From: DAITPV01 sp050692555
Lineage (GTDB): Bacteria; Actinomycetota; UBA4738; CALAEC01
Direction of reading: 5' to 3'
DNA length: 64,000 nt
NCBI GenBank assembly: GCA_050692555.1
Contig: JBOGVS010000007.1
Coordinates: 21,310 to 85,309 of the forward strand
This document shows positions 36,702 to 44,631 of this stretch, one piece after another (position 1 is the first letter of the stretch; each line of letters opens with the position of its first letter). The notes below the pieces were generated by a model, which saw nothing but the letters and a program-made list of their open reading frames with translations, ran no database searches and had not been told where the DNA came from. The position numbers were made by a program, and so were the translations under genes.

Positions 36702-37162
36702 CAGCCCTTCTCCACCGGCGATTCCTCCGTTCCGCTCCCGGCTCCGCTGGCGCCCACGCTCACGCTCTCTCCCCAGTCGCCGCCGCCACCGCCGCCGGAG
36801 CGCTGCTGCCGTTCGACCTTGGTGGTGGCCCACCGGAGGCTCGGACCGATCTCGTCGGCCTCGATCTCCACCACGGTGCGCTGCTCGCCCTCCTGGGTCT
36901 CGTAGCTCCTGGACCGGAGCCGGCCCACCACCAGCACGCGGGTGCCCCGGGTCAGCGACTCCGCAATGTTCTCGCCGAGGGTGCGCCACGCGCTGACCCG
37001 GAAGAACGATGTCTCGCCATCCTTCCACTCGCCGGACTGGTCCCGATACCGCCGGTTGACCGCCACGCGGAAGTTCGCCACGGCCGCGCCGTTGGGCGTG
37101 TACCGGAGCTCGGGGTCGTCCGTGAGGTTGCCCACGATGACCACCTGGTTCTCGTTCGCCAT
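36701..37162 (-). CDS. ssb: Single-stranded DNA-binding protein
   Basis: 153 residues. OB-fold with QVVIVGNLTDDPELRYTPNG, VANFRVAVNRR and FFRVSAWRTLGENIAESL, then a Gly/Ser-rich linker. The acidic C-terminal tip ends EESPVEKG rather than the usual DDDIPF-type peptide, so binding to SSB partners may be altered or this is a paralogue. ATG 37162 is chosen over ATG 37168: AAGGTGG lies 8 bases before the former and only 2 before the latter. It sits between rpsF and rpsR as in most actinobacteria. Confidence 0.92.
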   Translation of the reverse strand: MANENQVVIVGNLTDDPELRYTPNGAAVANFRVAVNRRYRDQSGEWKDGETSFFRVSAWRTLGENIAESLTRGTRVLVVGRLRSRSYETQEGEQRTVVEIEADEIGPSLRWATTKVERQQRSGGGGGGDWGESVSVGASGAGSGTEESPVEKG

Positions 37163-37221
37163 CTCCATCACCACCTTGCCGATCGTCCCCGGGCCGCCTG
37201 GGCCGGGGAGGGGAAGTCCCT

Positions 37222-37509
37222 TTACGCTGCGGTCCTCACGATCTTGAACCGCATGACTTCGTCGGCGAGGGAGAGGACTCGGTCGAGCTCGGCAAGCGCC
37301 GGAGTCTCGGCCATGAACGCCAGGACGAAGTAGTACCCCTCGGTCTTCTTGTCGAGCTCGAAAGCGAGCTTCCGCCGACCCCATCGGTCGACGTTCTTGA
37401 CCTCGCCCTGATGATCGGACAAGACCTTGGTGATCCGATCCACCAGCTGGCCGACCTTCTCCTCGTCGGCCTCGGGGTCAGCGACGACCATGACCTCGTA
37501 CCGCCTCAG
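37222..37509 (-). CDS. rpsF: 30S ribosomal protein bS6, read from a CTG start
   Basis: 95 residues. Full-length S6 proteins begin with a strand like RRYEVMVVADPEADEE; here that strand is encoded only if translation starts at CTG 37509. The first standard start (ATG 37491) begins at the seventh residue and removes half of strand 1. AGGAGG at 37516-37521 is placed 6 bases before the CTG. The core NVDRWGRRKLAFELDKKTEGYYF is typical. First gene of rpsF-ssb-rpsR-rplI. Confidence 0.92.
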   Translation of the reverse strand: MRRYEVMVVADPEADEEKVGQLVDRITKVLSDHQGEVKNVDRWGRRKLAFELDKKTEGYYFVLAFMAETPALAELDRVLSLADEVMRFKIVRTAA

Positions 37510-37515
37510 CTGCCA

Positions 37516-37521
37516 CCTCCT
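37516..37521 (-). promoter_or_regulatory. Shine-Dalgarno site that selects the CTG start of rpsF
   Basis: AGGAGG, 6 bases before CTG 37509 and 24 bases before the later ATG 37491, too far for that start. Confidence 0.8.
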
Positions 37522-37627
37522 TCGGTCTGACGGCCCCCCGGGGGAGCAGGGGTGGACGGCTCATCGTAGCACCGAGCCCCTCCTCCTCACGAGGGAGACT
37601 CGACGCTACCAGGGGGGTACGACACGA

Positions 37628-38707
37628 TCACTCCTGGGCCTCGAGCAGCCAAGACCCGAACCTCCATACCCCCCGCAGGGCCCCGGCGGCTCCGCCCCAT
37701 CCCCCACCGCTCTTCAGGTCCACATGACGGAAGGACTCCACGGAGACCAGCCGGGCCTGGGGGAAGGCCCGGGCCAGGCGGAGGAACTCCGCGTAGGGGA
37801 CGGCGGGGTCGTCGACGGAGTGCATGGCGATCACCGGGACCTGCAACCGGTCTACCACCGAGGCCGGCGCCACGCTGTCCAGCCGCTCTCGGATGTCCTC
37901 GGGGAGCCGGCCGAACAGGTCCGGGGTCCTGGCCGGATCCCGGTTGGCCAGCAGGTCGTAGACCGCCCCGGCCGCCGGCCCCAGGTCGTTCGGGTCCCCC
38001 GTCCCGTCCAGGGCCGCCTGCAATCCGGGACGATCCGCCGCCGGGAGCAGGGCGGTGGCCTGGGCCTCCAGGACGGCCCGGGCCATCGGATGCCCTTGCC
38101 AGGGGAACTCCATTCCCGCCACCAGGGTGGCCCCCGTGCTGGCCGCCTGGATCACCCCCATCAGATCGAAGAAGGCGCCGAACGTGGCCACCAGGGCCAC
38201 CCGGCCCCGGAGGCGCGGATCTGCGGCCGCCACCATCGCGTAGGAGCCGCCGTAGGAGATTCCCACAAGGACCACCGGCCCTTCGGCTCGCGGGTCATCG
38301 GACAGCTCCTCCACCGCCCGGACCACCCGCTCGACGTCCTCCCGGTCGAGCCGCCGCTCCGCCAGGGTGAGGTCCGGCACGAACACCACCCGTCCGGCGT
38401 GGGCCAAGGCCCGGGCCAGCCTGACGGCCCGGGGGTCGTCCTTGCCCCTCGGCGCCGCTCCCGGGAGCAGGACGATCGCCGGGGCCCGCCGGTCGGGCAG
38501 GTACAGGTGTCCGGTGACGCTGTCGAGGCTGGCGTCGATCCGGCGGACCGGCGGGGCCAGCGGGCGAGGGAAGGGGATCCCGAAGGCCTCGGTCACCACG
38601 GCGACGGCCTTGGCCCGGGCCTGGATCGAGGGCAAGGAGCAGGCCACGATCACCGCCACCGCAGCGGCCAGTGCCGCCGGCCACCATCGGGGCGCGCGAT
38701 CGCCCAC
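37628..38707 (-). CDS. Membrane-anchored alpha/beta hydrolase, unknown substrate
   Basis: 359 residues. One hydrophobic N-terminal helix (about 9-24) suggests membrane anchoring or secretion. The alpha/beta-hydrolase core has a nucleophile elbow GISYGGS, an acid in MHSVDDPAVPY and a histidine in ESFRHVD, so the triad looks complete. A helical lid (about 190-270) separates elbow and acid. Dienelactone-hydrolase- and lipase-like relatives share this layout; no substrate can be assigned. Nearest neighbour panB is 43 bases upstream on the same strand. Confidence 0.75.
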   Translation of the reverse strand: MGDRAPRWWPAALAAAVAVIVACSLPSIQARAKAVAVVTEAFGIPFPRPLAPPVRRIDASLDSVTGHLYLPDRRAPAIVLLPGAAPRGKDDPRAVRLARALAHAGRVVFVPDLTLAERRLDREDVERVVRAVEELSDDPRAEGPVVLVGISYGGSYAMVAAADPRLRGRVALVATFGAFFDLMGVIQAASTGATLVAGMEFPWQGHPMARAVLEAQATALLPAADRPGLQAALDGTGDPNDLGPAAGAVYDLLANRDPARTPDLFGRLPEDIRERLDSVAPASVVDRLQVPVIAMHSVDDPAVPYAEFLRLARAFPQARLVSVESFRHVDLKSGGGWGGAAGALRGVWRFGSWLLEAQE

Positions 38708-38750
38708 ACCGAAGCGGAAGGCTACCGCAGACCGCCCCGCCGCCTGAGGG

Positions 38751-39539
38751 CTACGAGTAGGAGTGGTCGGCGTCGGGGAAGGACCCCGACTCCACCTCGT
38801 CGGCGAAGGCCCGGACGGCCCGGGTGATCTCCTCGCGGAGGTTGACGTAGCGCTTGGCCAGCTTCGGGTACTTCCCGGATCGCAGCCCCAGCAGATCGTT
38901 GATCACCAGGACCTGTCCGTCACAGTGCGGGCCGGCCCCGATGCCGATCGTGGGGACGCTCAGGGACTCCGTCACCCTCCGGGCCGCCTCCGAGGGGATG
39001 CCCTCCAGGACCAGGGCGAACACACCGGCCTTGTCCAGCTCGAGGGCGTCTGCCAGGAGCCTCTCGGCGGCCTCCTCGGTCCGAGCCTGGATCCGGTATC
39101 CGCCCATGGCGTGGACGGACTGCGGGGTGAGCCCGAGATGACCCATCACCGGGATGCCCCGCGACACCAGCGTGTCGGCCAGGTCGAACACCGGTCCCTC
39201 GAGCTTGACCGCGTGCATGCCGGCCTCCTTGAGGAACCGCCCGGCGTTCCGCATCGCATCGGTGGTGTCGGTCTGATACGAGAGGAACGGCATGTCCCCC
39301 ACCAGCAGCGCCTCGGTAGATCCCCTGGCCACGGCCCGGGCGTGATGGAGCATCTCCTCCATGGTCACCGGCAACGTGGTGTCGTAGCCCAGCACGTTGT
39401 TGGCGACCGAGTCGCCGACGAGCAGCACGGGGATCCCCGCCTCGTCGAGGATCTGCGCGGTGGGATAGTCGTAGGCCGTCAACATCACGAACCGGCGGCC
39501 CTCGCGCTTCCACACCGCGAGGTCATTGATCGTGGTCAT
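38751..39539 (-). CDS. panB: Ketopantoate hydroxymethyltransferase
   Basis: 262 residues, the usual length. It adds a hydroxymethyl group to ketoisovalerate on the pantothenate/CoA pathway. Motifs: MLTAYDYPTAQILDEAG, VGDSVANNVLGYDTTLPVT, MPFLSYQ, VKLEG, and MGHLGLTPQSVH and GIGAGPHCDGQVLVIND. ATG 39539 starts the conserved region; an extension to 39668 in frame has no conserved residues. panC and panD are not in the window. Confidence 0.95.
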   Translation of the reverse strand: MTTINDLAVWKREGRRFVMLTAYDYPTAQILDEAGIPVLLVGDSVANNVLGYDTTLPVTMEEMLHHARAVARGSTEALLVGDMPFLSYQTDTTDAMRNAGRFLKEAGMHAVKLEGPVFDLADTLVSRGIPVMGHLGLTPQSVHAMGGYRIQARTEEAAERLLADALELDKAGVFALVLEGIPSEAARRVTESLSVPTIGIGAGPHCDGQVLVINDLLGLRSGKYPKLAKRYVNLREEITRAVRAFADEVESGSFPDADHSYS

Positions 39540-39610
39540 GGCTCGCGTCTCCTTCCCTGTCCGGGGGCCGGGTGGCCCGACGGAGTACACGGCGCTCTGC
39601 TCGGATTGTA

Positions 39611-40183
39611 CTAGGACGAGGGGAAGGACAGCGTGAGGTGGTCCTTGGCAGCGTCCAGGACGAAGCACGCCCGCCGGGACAGCCCCACACCCCAGGACAC
39701 CTGGCCCTCGAAGTCGCCCAGGTGCGCCACCTCCAGGACCGTGCCGAAGCCGGGGGTGAACTGTTTGGGTCCCATGTACACCTCCCGAGGTTCCTCTCCG
39801 GACAGATCCACTCCGAGGGCCTGGAACGACACCAGCAGGAAGGCGTCACCTTCCACTTCGACCGGCGCCCCCTCGCCCTCGGTGGCCAGCTCGTCGACGA
39901 AGCTCACCACGTGGAAGGGGGGCGCGTCCGGAGCGTCGGGCTGGGGCTCGAACTGGAACGTGATGCGGTCCTCGCCTTGCGCGGACTCCAGCTCGACTGC
40001 CACGAAGTCGGGGAGGTTCGCGGGGTTGCCCGCGTTCACGTTCCGACACGAGGCCCCCGGCAGCTCGGCCGGGGCCTCCGGTGACGCCGTGGCCTGCGGG
40101 CTCGCTCCGCCCCCGCCCGGCGTGGACTCGGCGCATCCCGTGGCCGCCAGGCAAACGAGCATCACGATGACCACCCGGCGCAT
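39611..40183 (-). CDS. AMIN-like-domain lipoprotein
   Basis: 190 residues. Signal peptide with lipobox LAATGC (Cys17), then a Ser/Pro/Ala-rich linker of about 25 residues, then a beta-rich domain whose order, FVAVELESAQGEDRITFQFE, then VYMGPKQFTPGFGTVLEVAHLGDFEG and VGLSRRACF, matches the AMIN-like domain of actinobacterial lipoproteins. Such domains are thought to bind cell-wall polymers. Extracellular, lipid-anchored; role unknown. Confidence 0.75.
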   Translation of the reverse strand: MRRVVIVMLVCLAATGCAESTPGGGGASPQATASPEAPAELPGASCRNVNAGNPANLPDFVAVELESAQGEDRITFQFEPQPDAPDAPPFHVVSFVDELATEGEGAPVEVEGDAFLLVSFQALGVDLSGEEPREVYMGPKQFTPGFGTVLEVAHLGDFEGQVSWGVGLSRRACFVLDAAKDHLTLSFPSS

Positions 40184-40269
40184 CCCCGCAGTGTAGCCGT
40201 CGGGCCTCGCTCAACGATTCGGCCGTTTCGTCCGATACCCAGGAAAGACCACCCAAAGGAGGGCCCCCC

Positions 40270-41037
40270 ATGGTCATCACCGACCATCCGCCCAGGATCT
40301 TCGGCTCCGCGTTCCTCGCTGCCGCCCTGGTCGCCCTGTTGTTGACATCACCGGCGTCCGCCGCCGGAGCATGCAGCCGGACCGGCTCCACGGTATTCGT
40401 CGATCTCGGCGCCGCGGCCGAAGCCGACAGCACGTTCCGCAAGGGAACCGACGGCGTGCTGGAGCTGGCGCATGGGGGATCGGCGGACGACTGCGACGGC
40501 GCCACCCCGGCGAGCTCGAACCTGATCCTGGTGAGCGACGGCAACGGCCGGGCGGTGCGATTCACGCTGGACAACGGAGGGATGACCGCGAACATGCATT
40601 TCCAGGTGAGCCTCCGCGACGGGACCGACACGTTCACGCTGCTGGGCACGAACGGAAACGACGCGCTGTCGGTGGGGACCTCGGCGAGCGCGTTCGGGGA
40701 CACCGTGGTGGCCGACACCGACGGAGACGGGTCCGCCAACGTCGAGCTCTTCGAGGTCGAGTCGTTCGCCGTGCACGGCCTGGGGGGGAACGATCGACTG
40801 TCCGGAAGCCCGGGCAAGGGGTTGGAGCCGCTGTCCCGGCCACTGACGCTCCTGGGTTCGGGTGGAGACGACACTCTTGTCGGCGGTCGAAGCTCGGACA
40901 TGATCAAGGGCGGCTCCGGCAAGGACATGCTGAGCGGGCAGTTCGGCAACGACCGGTTGCTGGCCGGCTCGGGCACCGACCGCTGCAAGGGCGGACCGGG
41001 CGCCGACCGCATGAAGGGCTGCGAGCGCAAGTCCTGA
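40270..41037 (+). CDS. Secreted calcium-binding (RTX-like repeat) protein
   Basis: 255 residues. Signal peptide with a hydrophobic core (about 11-29) and cleavage near ASAAG. The middle contains beta-strand repeats (GTNGNDALS, VADTDGDGS) and the C-terminal 90 residues have hemolysin-type GGxGxDxL nonapeptides: GLGGNDRLSG, GSGGDDTLVGG, GGSGKDMLSG, and GSGTDRCKGGPGADRMKG with two cysteines. The repeats should bind Ca2+. No type I secretion gene is near, so export is by the Sec route. ATG 40270 has AAAGGAGGG six bases upstream. Confidence 0.8.
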   Translation: MVITDHPPRIFGSAFLAAALVALLLTSPASAAGACSRTGSTVFVDLGAAAEADSTFRKGTDGVLELAHGGSADDCDGATPASSNLILVSDGNGRAVRFTLDNGGMTANMHFQVSLRDGTDTFTLLGTNGNDALSVGTSASAFGDTVVADTDGDGSANVELFEVESFAVHGLGGNDRLSGSPGKGLEPLSRPLTLLGSGGDDTLVGGRSSDMIKGGSGKDMLSGQFGNDRLLAGSGTDRCKGGPGADRMKGCERKS

Positions 41038-41054
41038 GCGTTCGCTCGCTTTCC

Positions 41055-41080
41055 TGACCGACGGTCAAGCGGCGTATGCT
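41055..41080 (+). promoter_or_regulatory. TetR-type operator and -10 box upstream of the aldehyde dehydrogenase
   Basis: TGACCGACGGTCA (41055-41067) is a perfect inverted repeat with a central A, the usual form of TetR-family half-sites in actinobacteria. TATGCT (41075-41080) is a -10 candidate 8 bases downstream, so the operator covers the spacer. No TetR gene is in the window. Confidence 0.55.
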
Positions 41081-41108
41081 CGGCTCCGTGCCCGACCGGG
41101 AGGAGCCC

Positions 41109-42611
41109 ATGCGCGAGTACGGCCTGTTCATCGACGGCGAGTTCACAGGCGCCGCTTCCGGAGAGACCTTCGAGACCCACGACCCGTCCACCGGGGAGAC
41201 CGTGGCCCGCGTGGCCAGGGCGGGCAAGGAGGACGCCGACCGCGCGTTGTCGGCGGCCCGCCGCGCGTTCGACGAGGGCCCGTGGCCCGGCCTGCGCCCC
41301 GAAGACCGGACCCGGATCATGCTCGACGTCTTCGACCGATTGAAGGAGGCCGAGGCCGACCTGGCCGATCTGGAGATGCGGGATGCCGGGCAGACGATCC
41401 GGACGGCGTCCCTGTTCTTCATCCCCTACTCCACGGAGTTCTGGAAGTACCTGGCGGAGGCGGCCTCCAGGATCTCGTACGTGGAGCAGGTCCCCCGCTA
41501 CGACTTCCCGGTCCCAGCGTGGGAATGGGTCCAGCGCGAGCCGTTCGGGGTGTGCTCCCAGATTATCCCGTGGAACGTCCCGTACATGATGGCCATGTGG
41601 AAGATCGCTCCGGCGATCGCCACCGGCAACACCGTGGTCCTCAAGCCGGCCGCCGAGACGCCCGGCACGGCCATGGAGCTGGCCGGGATCATCGCGGAGT
41701 CGGACATCCCGCCCGGCGTGGTGAACATCATCCCCGGCCCGGGCGTTCCCACCGGAGAGGCCATGGTCACCGACCCCCGGGTGGACAAGATCGCGTTCAC
41801 CGGGTCCACCGAGGTCGGCCGCAGGATCATGCAGCTGGCCTCCTCCAACATCACCTACTGCACGCTGGAGCTGGGAGGCAAAAGCCCCAACATCCTCCTG
41901 GACGACGCCGACCTGGACATCGCCATTCCCGGAGCTCTGTGGGCCATGTACCTGCACCAGGGCCAGATCTGCCAGGCCGGCTCACGGCTGCTGGTCCCCG
42001 GGTCCCTGTACGACGAGGTGGTGGCCCGGATCGTGGAGACCGTGGAGGGGCTCAAGGTCGGCTCGGCCCACGACTTCGAGTCGGACCTGGGACCGGTCCT
42101 CAACGCGTCCCAGGGACGGACCATCGAGCGGTACATCGAGCTCGGCCAGAACGAGGGCGCCAAGCTCCTGACGGGAGGCGAACGGCTCACCGGCGACGGC
42201 CTGGACGACGGGTGGTTCCTCCAGCCCACGGTGTTCGGAGACGTCGACCGGTCGATGAAGATCGCCCGGGAGGAGATCTTCGGGCCGGTGCTGTCGATCC
42301 TCCGGTACGACTCGGTGGACGAGGCCCTGGACATCGCCAACGACTCGATCTACGGATTGGCCGCGGGGGTATGGTCCCGCGACGTGCCCCGAGCCCTCGA
42401 GGTGGTCCGCCGGCTCAAGGCCGGGACGGTGTGGGTGAACGACTATCACCTGATCTCCCCGGCGGCGCCGTTCGGGGGCTTCAAGCAATCCGGCATCGGA
42501 AGGGAGCACGGCGAGTGGGGCCTCAAGGGGTACCTCGAGGTCAAGACGGTCCGCGTCGAGCAGGCCCTCTCCAAGGAGCAGAAGTTCTGGTTCCAGACGC
42601 TGGGGCTCTAG
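41109..42611 (+). CDS. NAD(P)-dependent aldehyde dehydrogenase
   Basis: 500 residues. Rossmann-type cofactor region with PWNVPYMMAMWKIAPAI and FTGSTEVGRRIM, general base E254 (CTLELGGKSP), and nucleophile C288 in GQICQAGSRLLVP. The C terminus ends KFWFQTLGL. Oxidises aldehydes to acids; substrate unassigned. ATG 41109 is chosen over ATG 41076 because GGAGG lies 5 bases before it. A TetR-type operator precedes it. A DUF779 gene, a family usually found beside aldehyde dehydrogenases, lies 1.7 kb downstream. Confidence 0.9.
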   Translation: MREYGLFIDGEFTGAASGETFETHDPSTGETVARVARAGKEDADRALSAARRAFDEGPWPGLRPEDRTRIMLDVFDRLKEAEADLADLEMRDAGQTIRTASLFFIPYSTEFWKYLAEAASRISYVEQVPRYDFPVPAWEWVQREPFGVCSQIIPWNVPYMMAMWKIAPAIATGNTVVLKPAAETPGTAMELAGIIAESDIPPGVVNIIPGPGVPTGEAMVTDPRVDKIAFTGSTEVGRRIMQLASSNITYCTLELGGKSPNILLDDADLDIAIPGALWAMYLHQGQICQAGSRLLVPGSLYDEVVARIVETVEGLKVGSAHDFESDLGPVLNASQGRTIERYIELGQNEGAKLLTGGERLTGDGLDDGWFLQPTVFGDVDRSMKIAREEIFGPVLSILRYDSVDEALDIANDSIYGLAAGVWSRDVPRALEVVRRLKAGTVWVNDYHLISPAAPFGGFKQSGIGREHGEWGLKGYLEVKTVRVEQALSKEQKFWFQTLGL

Positions 42612-42691
42612 CAGGGTCGGCGAGGTTCACCGGAGTGTGGTGGCCGGAGGCATCGGCCTTTGGAAGACGATCTTGACTGGGATCAAGCTAC

Positions 42692-43348
42692 TCATGTAGC
42701 CAGAGTCGGGTTTTCCGCCACCACCTGGGGATTTGCCGTCGCCGCCAGGTCGCGCTCGGGGAGGTCCTCGACGGTCACCAATTGGGCACCGGCATCACGA
42801 AGCCCGTCAAAGAGCGCCGGCAACGCCTCCGTGGTCGACGCCGGCCAGGCATGCAGGAGGACGACGGCGCCGTCGCCGGCGGCGCCCACGCCGCTCAGCA
42901 CGTCCCGGACGAGGTCTTCGGCCGTGCGACCCGGCTCCCAGTCCTCGGCCACCACGTCCCAGCCGACGTGCCGGTACCGCTGCCGCCGGAGAGCCATCAC
43001 CACCCGCGCGTCCCGAGCGCCGTGGCCCCAAGGGCACCGGAACCACGGCTTCGCCCCGACCCCAGTGGCCCGGCGGATGGCCCGGTCCGCCTGGACGATG
43101 TCTGCCCGGAGGCCCTCGTCGGTGAGGAGGGGTAGCCGGGCGTGGAAGTGGGAGTGGCTCCCGATGACGTGGCCGCCTGAGGCAATCCGGCCCGCAGAGT
43201 CGGGGTGCGCCTCGGCCCATCGGCCCTGAATGAAGAAGGTGGCCGGGATCCCCTCGCGAGCCAGGAGCGCCACCACCTCCTCCTCCGCCCCGGGCCGGCC
43301 ACCCGGGCGGTCGGGGTGCTCGGCGTCGAAGGTCAGCGCGACCCGCAC
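42692..43348 (-). CDS. Polysaccharide deacetylase (NodB/CE4 family)
   Basis: 218 residues from GTG 43348. CE4 motifs are seen: VALTFDAEHP (motif 1, with the metal/base Asp), the H-x3-H motif as SHSHFHARL, WFRCPWGHGARD (motif 3), and the later WDVVAEDWEPG and VVLLHAWP (motifs 4-5). No signal peptide in this reading, so the enzyme may be cytoplasmic unless the upstream in-frame start at 43429 is used, which adds a leader with no clear signal. Convergent with the aldehyde dehydrogenase, leaving 80 bases with no gene. Confidence 0.8.
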   Translation of the reverse strand: MRVALTFDAEHPDRPGGRPGAEEEVVALLAREGIPATFFIQGRWAEAHPDSAGRIASGGHVIGSHSHFHARLPLLTDEGLRADIVQADRAIRRATGVGAKPWFRCPWGHGARDARVVMALRRQRYRHVGWDVVAEDWEPGRTAEDLVRDVLSGVGAAGDGAVVLLHAWPASTTEALPALFDGLRDAGAQLVTVEDLPERDLAATANPQVVAENPTLAT

Positions 43349-43458
43349 CCGACCATTGTGACCGGCACGAGCGTCGAGGGTCTCACATCGAGTGCCCTGA
43401 GCCCGGCGGTAGCGGCATCCAACAGCCAAGAAGAATCCGCCGGTCAGGGCCGCATGGG

Positions 43459-43494
43459 ACGGAGAAGCTCCAGTTCCAGACCCTAGGGCTGTAG
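43459..43494 (+). pseudogene. Remnant of a second aldehyde dehydrogenase 3' end
   Basis: Bases 43459-43494 read EKLQFQTLGL then stop. The true aldehyde dehydrogenase ends EQKFWFQTLGL then stop at 42611, and about 26 of 32 aligned bases match, including the stop codon. Nothing upstream keeps the similarity. This looks like the tail of a duplicated, mostly deleted copy, or a recombination scar. It is short, so chance cannot be fully excluded. Confidence 0.4.
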
Positions 43495-43501
43495 CGGTCG
43501 C

Positions 43502-44205
43502 TCACGCCACTCCCCCGGTCGGGACGAACAGTACCGTCAGCTCGTTGTCGTCGTAGACGTAGTCCGCGTTGACGCCGGGCGTCTCGATCTGCTGGGTCAC
43601 GGTGTGGGCACCGGCGGTCACCGGCCTGACCACCGTGTAGGAGACGCTGCCGCGGTCAGGCACCGAGTCGGGGACGTTCAGGAAGAGGGTGGCTATGGCC
43701 CTGCCACCCGACGAGAGGGAGGAACCGTCCAGGAGCGCATCGAGCTCGAAGAGACGGTTCAGACCGGCCGTGTTGTTCTCGACGAAGGCCTTCCCGCTGA
43801 TCACCAGCAAGCCGGCGGAGGGTGCGGTGATCGACACACTGTTGATCTGCGTGGGGCCGCTGGTCCCGCTCACGTTCCCGGCCCCCGCCGGGTCGTCCTG
43901 CGCCTGGACCAGGATCGCCCCCGTTCCCAGGAATCCCGTCGAGTCGATCCCGTCCAGAAGCTCGGCGTCCGAAGCCTTCTCCGTGCTGTTCGTGTACCGC
44001 GAATCCCCCTCGGCCTGATCGAGGAACCGCGCGTCGGCCTGGGCCCCTTTGTGTAGAAGAGCTTCAGGGCCTTCTTCTTGGTGAACGCCTTCTTTGCGCC
44101 CAATGCCGGAGTGATGGCCAAAGCGCCGGCGAAGAGGACAGCAACGGCCAGCAGGACGACTCCACGGATGGCCCCGCCGGTCACTCGTGGATCGGATCGT
44201 GTCAT
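43502..44205 (-). pseudogene. Frameshifted secreted protein (signal peptide plus beta-rich domain)
   Basis: Two overlapping frames form one gene. The first (from 44205) encodes a signal peptide (GVVLLAVAVLFAGALAITPALG) and KKAFTKKKALKLFYTK. At 44041-44047, a run of GGGG/CCCC, the frame shifts; in the other frame the sequence continues AQADARFLDQAEGDSRYTN, a spacer (ELLDGIDSTGFLGTGAI) and a beta-rich domain to 43502. The whole would be about 233 residues. Two extra bases, or one missing base, in the GC run restores the frame. The downstream half also has its own internal GTG start at 43873. A sequencing or assembly error in the homopolymer is the simplest cause; true decay or a programmed shift are alternatives. 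Confidence 0.75.
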
Positions 44206-44304
44206 CGGACCCTCCTTTCCCCGGAGGCCTGGAGCCTCCGTCGTCGGACTCGTCCGAGGCTAGGGGAAGGTCCCAGGAGGGGCAATGGACGGTACGCTGG
44301 AGCG

Positions 44305-44631
44305 GTGAACGTCTCGGCCACGCCGCGGGCGGAGTCGGTGGTCCGGAAGGTGGCGGCCTCGGGCCGTCAGGACCTGGTCATGGTGCTGGGAACGGGGTGC
44401 TGCGACTCAACGGCGCCGTTCCTGTACGACCGCTACCTGCCGGGGTCGGATGCGGTGCAGGTCGGGGACATCGAAGGCGTGCCGGTGTTCGCTCATCGCT
44501 GGCTGGCCGACCTCTACGAGACCGGGCGGGCGCTCGAGGTCGACGTGGACCAGGGCGTGGTGAACGACTCGTTCTCCCTGGAGAGCGAGTACGACTGCCG
44601 GTTCACCCTCCGGGTCGCCGGCGCCGCGTAG
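44305..44631 (+). CDS. DUF779 family protein
   Basis: 108 residues from GTG 44305. The conserved block GTGCCDSTAPFLYDRY (with a vicinal cysteine pair), followed by GDIEGVPVFAHRW and ending ESEYDCRFTLR, is DUF779. The family is generally encoded next to aldehyde dehydrogenases and is thought to assist them; here the dehydrogenase is 1.7 kb upstream, separated by a deacetylase and a broken gene. The CC pair could bind metal or form a disulfide. The stop abuts the convergent DUF2207 gene. Confidence 0.85.
   Translation: MNVSATPRAESVVRKVAASGRQDLVMVLGTGCCDSTAPFLYDRYLPGSDAVQVGDIEGVPVFAHRWLADLYETGRALEVDVDQGVVNDSFSLESEYDCRFTLRVAGAA

Noticed and set aside
37540..37620. Possible terminator after the ribosomal cluster's upstream gene
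   Set aside because: GC-rich with partial complementarity but no clean stem could be paired.
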